This document shows, piece after piece, positions 4,549 through 5,733 of a stretch of 5,733 nt of DNA (the first letter of the stretch is position 1; each line of letters begins with the position of its first letter). This stretch comes from Geoglobus sp. (lineage in GTDB: Archaea; Halobacteriota; Archaeoglobi; Archaeoglobales; Archaeoglobaceae), in the NCBI GenBank assembly GCA_027019885.1, contig JALUWC010000538.1, positions 1-5,733 of the forward strand, in the 5' to 3' direction. The notes beneath the pieces are model-generated. The model saw only the letters and a list, made by a program, of their open reading frames with translations, was not told the DNA's origin and made no database searches. The position numbers and the translations under genes are program-made.

Positions 4549-5001
4549 ATGAGCGCTGGAAAGCGCCTATATCTGCTTAGCTTGGTTATTATATTATCTA
4601 TTATAGGAGGTTGCGTTTCAGTCGAGGATAATAAAATAACTATTGACTTAAGTGCTGTTAAAAGTAAAGCGCCTTCACTTATGAATCCTTGTAGTAAAGA
4701 ACTAAAGGAGAAACTCTCAGATAAAGTTAAAAAGTCTGCCTTCCCCGTAGAAGGCTACAAAGTCATAGAAGTTAAGAAATTCAATGATAAAGATAGTGTC
4801 TACAATTATATTATATCCTATGAAAGCGTGATAGACCGCTTAGCGGTTAGAAAGAGCATAGATAACATGAAAGCTGCGCCCCCTTATTACGTTGCTGCCG
4901 GAGTAATTGAATATCAGATTACGTTTTTTGGTATGAATAAAGCTCATGCGTTTTTGATATGTAACAGCACCGGAGTCCCTATAGTTTCATTAGGGTTATA
5001 A
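4549..5001 (+). CDS. Putative lipoprotein, uncharacterised
   Basis: This encodes 150 residues from ATG 4549-4551. GGAG at 4538-4541 with a 7-nt spacer supports this start, and the signal peptide then begins properly (MSAGKRLYLL). An earlier ATG at 4501 would overlap the upstream gene and add a basic stretch before the signal. The leader has basic residues at 5-6, a hydrophobic core (LYLLSLVIILSIIGG), and a lipobox-like end with Cys22 as the likely lipid-anchored residue. The mature part (about 128 residues) has Cys at two further sites and mixed strands and helices; segments VEGYKVIEVKKF and VIEYQITFFGMNKAHAFLICNSTGVPIVSL suggest a beta sandwich or cystatin-like sheet. No family is recognised. 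It would sit outside the cell membrane. In a mobile element such a protein may affect surface exclusion, phage superinfection or virion envelope; this is speculation. Last gene of the plus operon. Confidence 0.72.
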   Translation: MSAGKRLYLLSLVIILSIIGGCVSVEDNKITIDLSAVKSKAPSLMNPCSKELKEKLSDKVKKSAFPVEGYKVIEVKKFNDKDSVYNYIISYESVIDRLAVRKSIDNMKAAPPYYVAAGVIEYQITFFGMNKAHAFLICNSTGVPIVSLGL

Positions 5002-5029
5002 ATTGCATAAATATTTGATTATTAATGAT

Positions 5030-5058
5030 AATAAAGTATTACTGAGTAATACTTTATT
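5030..5058. repeat. Perfect 13-bp inverted repeat with 3-nt loop
   Basis: AATAAAGTATTAC (5030-5042) and GTAATACTTTATT (5046-5058) are exact reverse complements around TGA. It begins 28 nt after the lipoprotein stop. It may end the plus-strand transcript as a hairpin or bind a dimeric protein. It lacks the T-tract of an intrinsic terminator right after the stem. Confidence 0.7.
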
Positions 5059-5076
5059 GAGGTTTAGTATTACCCT

Positions 5077-5107
5077 GAATCTTCCGGGAAGTTTCCGGGA
5101 GTCCCGG
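5077..5107. repeat. TTCCGGGAA motif cluster 1
   Basis: TTCCGGGAA at 5082-5090 and TTCCGGGAG at 5093-5101 are spaced 11 bp, one helical turn, followed by TCCCGG at 5102-5107. The run from GAATC at 5077 is matched in reverse by cluster 2, with two 1-bp gaps, making an inverted pair. Confidence 0.6.
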
Positions 5108-5288
5108 TAGAGCCATTTTCAAGGAAGCTAAGCAAAGTATAAGTAGAAATGCTTACAAATATGTTTTATGGTTTTAAACAATTGTTGAAACATTTTATTT
5201 AATTAATGGCAGGAAAGTTTAAGGCAAACGTAATAATAGTATATACGTTAATCGCCTTCTGATAATGCGTCATTTGTCGTTCAGGGGG

Positions 5289-5315
5289 TCCAGGAGCCTT
5301 ATAAATGTTCCTGGA
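5289..5315. promoter_or_regulatory. TATA-like box inside an inverted repeat
   Basis: TCCAGGA (5289-5295) and TCCTGGA (5309-5315) are exact reverse complements enclosing CCTTATAAATG. TTATAAAT is a good archaeal TATA box. On the plus strand a transcript would begin near 5325-5330 within motif cluster 2 and run toward the transposase; no gene starts soon after it. Activity is unproven. Confidence 0.35.
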
Positions 5316-5346
5316 AATCTTCCCGGAAAACTTTCCCGGAAGATTC
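5308..5346. repeat. TTCCCGGAA motif cluster 2, inverted relative to cluster 1
   Basis: Three units, TTCCTGGAA (5308-5316), TTCCCGGAA (5320-5328) and TTCCCGGAA (5333-5341), are spaced 12 and 13 bp. Read on the minus strand from 5346, the sequence GAATCTTCCGGGAA repeats the start of cluster 1 exactly for 14 bases. Confidence 0.6.
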
Positions 5347-5414
5347 TAAGAGGTATTAGTCAATTTTAATAATTGAGGTTTTAGGCTAAAATAAGAAAGA
5401 TTCAACCCCATTTT

Positions 5415-5434
5415 TACCGGGAAGCTTCCGGGAA
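5415..5434. repeat. TTCCGGGAA motif cluster 3
   Basis: TACCGGGAA (5415-5423) and TTCCGGGAA (5426-5434) are 11 bp apart, in the orientation of cluster 1. Their junction makes the perfect palindrome GGAAGCTTCC (5420-5429). It directly precedes the transposase-like frame. Confidence 0.55.
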
Positions 5435-5733
5435 CGTCTAACGGCAAACACGTATTACCTGGTAATTATTGAGAAAGCCTTAAATTTTAGTTAGTGTTTT
5501 CTAAAAACGACCAAGAGTTCGGTGCACTACTGGGTAACCAGGTTCAAAGAGAGAGTCAGAGTGAGCATGGAGGCCAAGCACAGGGAAACAATCGCCTTAG
5601 ACGAGACGGTGGTAAAAGTAAATGGCAAGCAGTTCTATCTCTACGCAGCCTTAGATGTTGAAAGGAATGAGATAGTATGGATACGGGTGTATTCACACAG
5701 GAATTATCTTACAACGCTGAGCTTCGTGAGGAA
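5435..5733 (+). pseudogene. IS6/IS240-like DDE transposase, interrupted and cut by the window edge
   Basis: In one frame the translation reads KTTKSSVHYWVTRFKERV (from 5504), then ETIALDETVVKVNGKQFYLYAALDVERNEIVWIRVYSHRNYL. The helix-turn-helix-like VHYWV, the first catalytic Asp in ALDET (codon 5600-5602) and the YLYAALD strand match archaeal IS6/IS240-type DDE transposases. The later Asp and Glu would lie beyond the edge. Transposase-like sequence also continues upstream (about 5435-5491, TANTYYLVIIEKALNFS), but an in-frame TAG at 5492-5494 interrupts it, and no ATG, GTG or TTG exists upstream before the stop at 5387-5389. Remaining starts (GTG 5522, ATG 5567) would give proteins lacking the N-terminal DNA-binding part. 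I therefore call it a relic; use of a downstream start is the alternative. No terminal inverted repeat can be assigned. Confidence 0.65.

Larger units (their letters stand above)
1..5001. mobile_element. Part of an integrated archaeal element (provirus or integrative plasmid)
   Basis: A complete tyrosine integrase, paired RHH regulators with operator repeats, and packed small genes without recognisable household function indicate an integrated element. The left boundary is outside the window; the right boundary may lie in the repeat-rich region 5002-5434. No attachment duplication or tRNA target is visible. Absence of recognised capsid, terminase or Rep genes leaves virus against plasmid open. 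Confidence 0.6.
5002..5434. other. Gene-free, repeat-rich AT-rich region
   Basis: No convincing coding frame is present on either strand over about 430 bp. The stretch holds a perfect 13-bp inverted repeat (5030-5058), three clusters of the TTCCGGGAA motif (5082-5107, 5308-5341, 5415-5434), an AACGTA/TACGTT inverted repeat (5227-5249), a TTATAAAT box inside a 7-bp inverted repeat (5289-5315), and TTTTAG/CTAAAA hairpins. This could be a replication origin with iterons, a regulatory region, a small non-autonomous mobile element, or the element border. Confidence 0.6.

Noticed and set aside
5002..5434. tRNA or C/D-box RNA gene in the gene-free region
   Set aside because: I found no cloverleaf arms, no CCA-type end and no paired RTGATGA and CTGA boxes at suitable spacing.

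Overview
The window looks like part of an integrated genetic element (provirus or integrative plasmid) in a thermophilic euryarchaeon. The evidence is strong GGAGGTGAT-type ribosome binding sites, a mix of ATG, GTG and TTG starts, many AGG/AGA/AAG codons, an archaeal-type tyrosine integrase carrying a zinc ribbon, ribbon-helix-helix (RHH) regulators, and a DDE transposase of the kind scattered through Archaeoglobales and relatives. The family-level placement (Archaeoglobales-like) is inference; no host gene, tRNA or rRNA is present to fix it.

Layout. The minus strand from about 3793 down to the left edge holds two transcription blocks. The first is an RHH regulator (3575-3793) followed 5 nt later by the integrase (2271-3569) and a T-rich terminator-like tract. 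The second starts at 2128. It is a tightly packed run of small genes with overlapping or nearly touching ends: a coiled-coil protein, a two-helix membrane protein, a Cys/His-rich putative zinc protein, another membrane protein, two small soluble proteins, and a gene leaving the window at base 1. None of these small genes matches a function I recognise; the pattern is typical of virus or plasmid cargo. On the plus strand, 3940-5001 carries a second RHH regulator, a small CxxC/winged-helix-like protein and a lipoprotein. These three genes are much richer in A+T than the minus-strand genes. From 5002 to about 5434 no gene is visible, but the DNA is full of inverted repeats and clusters of a TTCCGGGAA motif. 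At the right edge is the start of a damaged IS6/IS240-like DDE transposase.

How it may work. The two RHH proteins are clearly related in their DNA-binding part and are transcribed away from each other across a 146-bp gap. The gap holds at least four copies of TATTGAAATC and a palindrome built from the same core. This resembles a two-repressor switch that could set integrase expression on one side and the lipoprotein operon on the other. The same 8-bp core recurs once more, next to the ribosome binding site of the coiled-coil operon, which suggests that operon may belong to the same circuit. The most unusual coding observation is the Cys/His-rich gene: its protein-like reading frame continues 64 codons upstream of the only normal start codon. 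It connects to the preceding gene through a G GGG GGA slippery heptamer, so a -1 frameshift (programmed or an indel) is possible.
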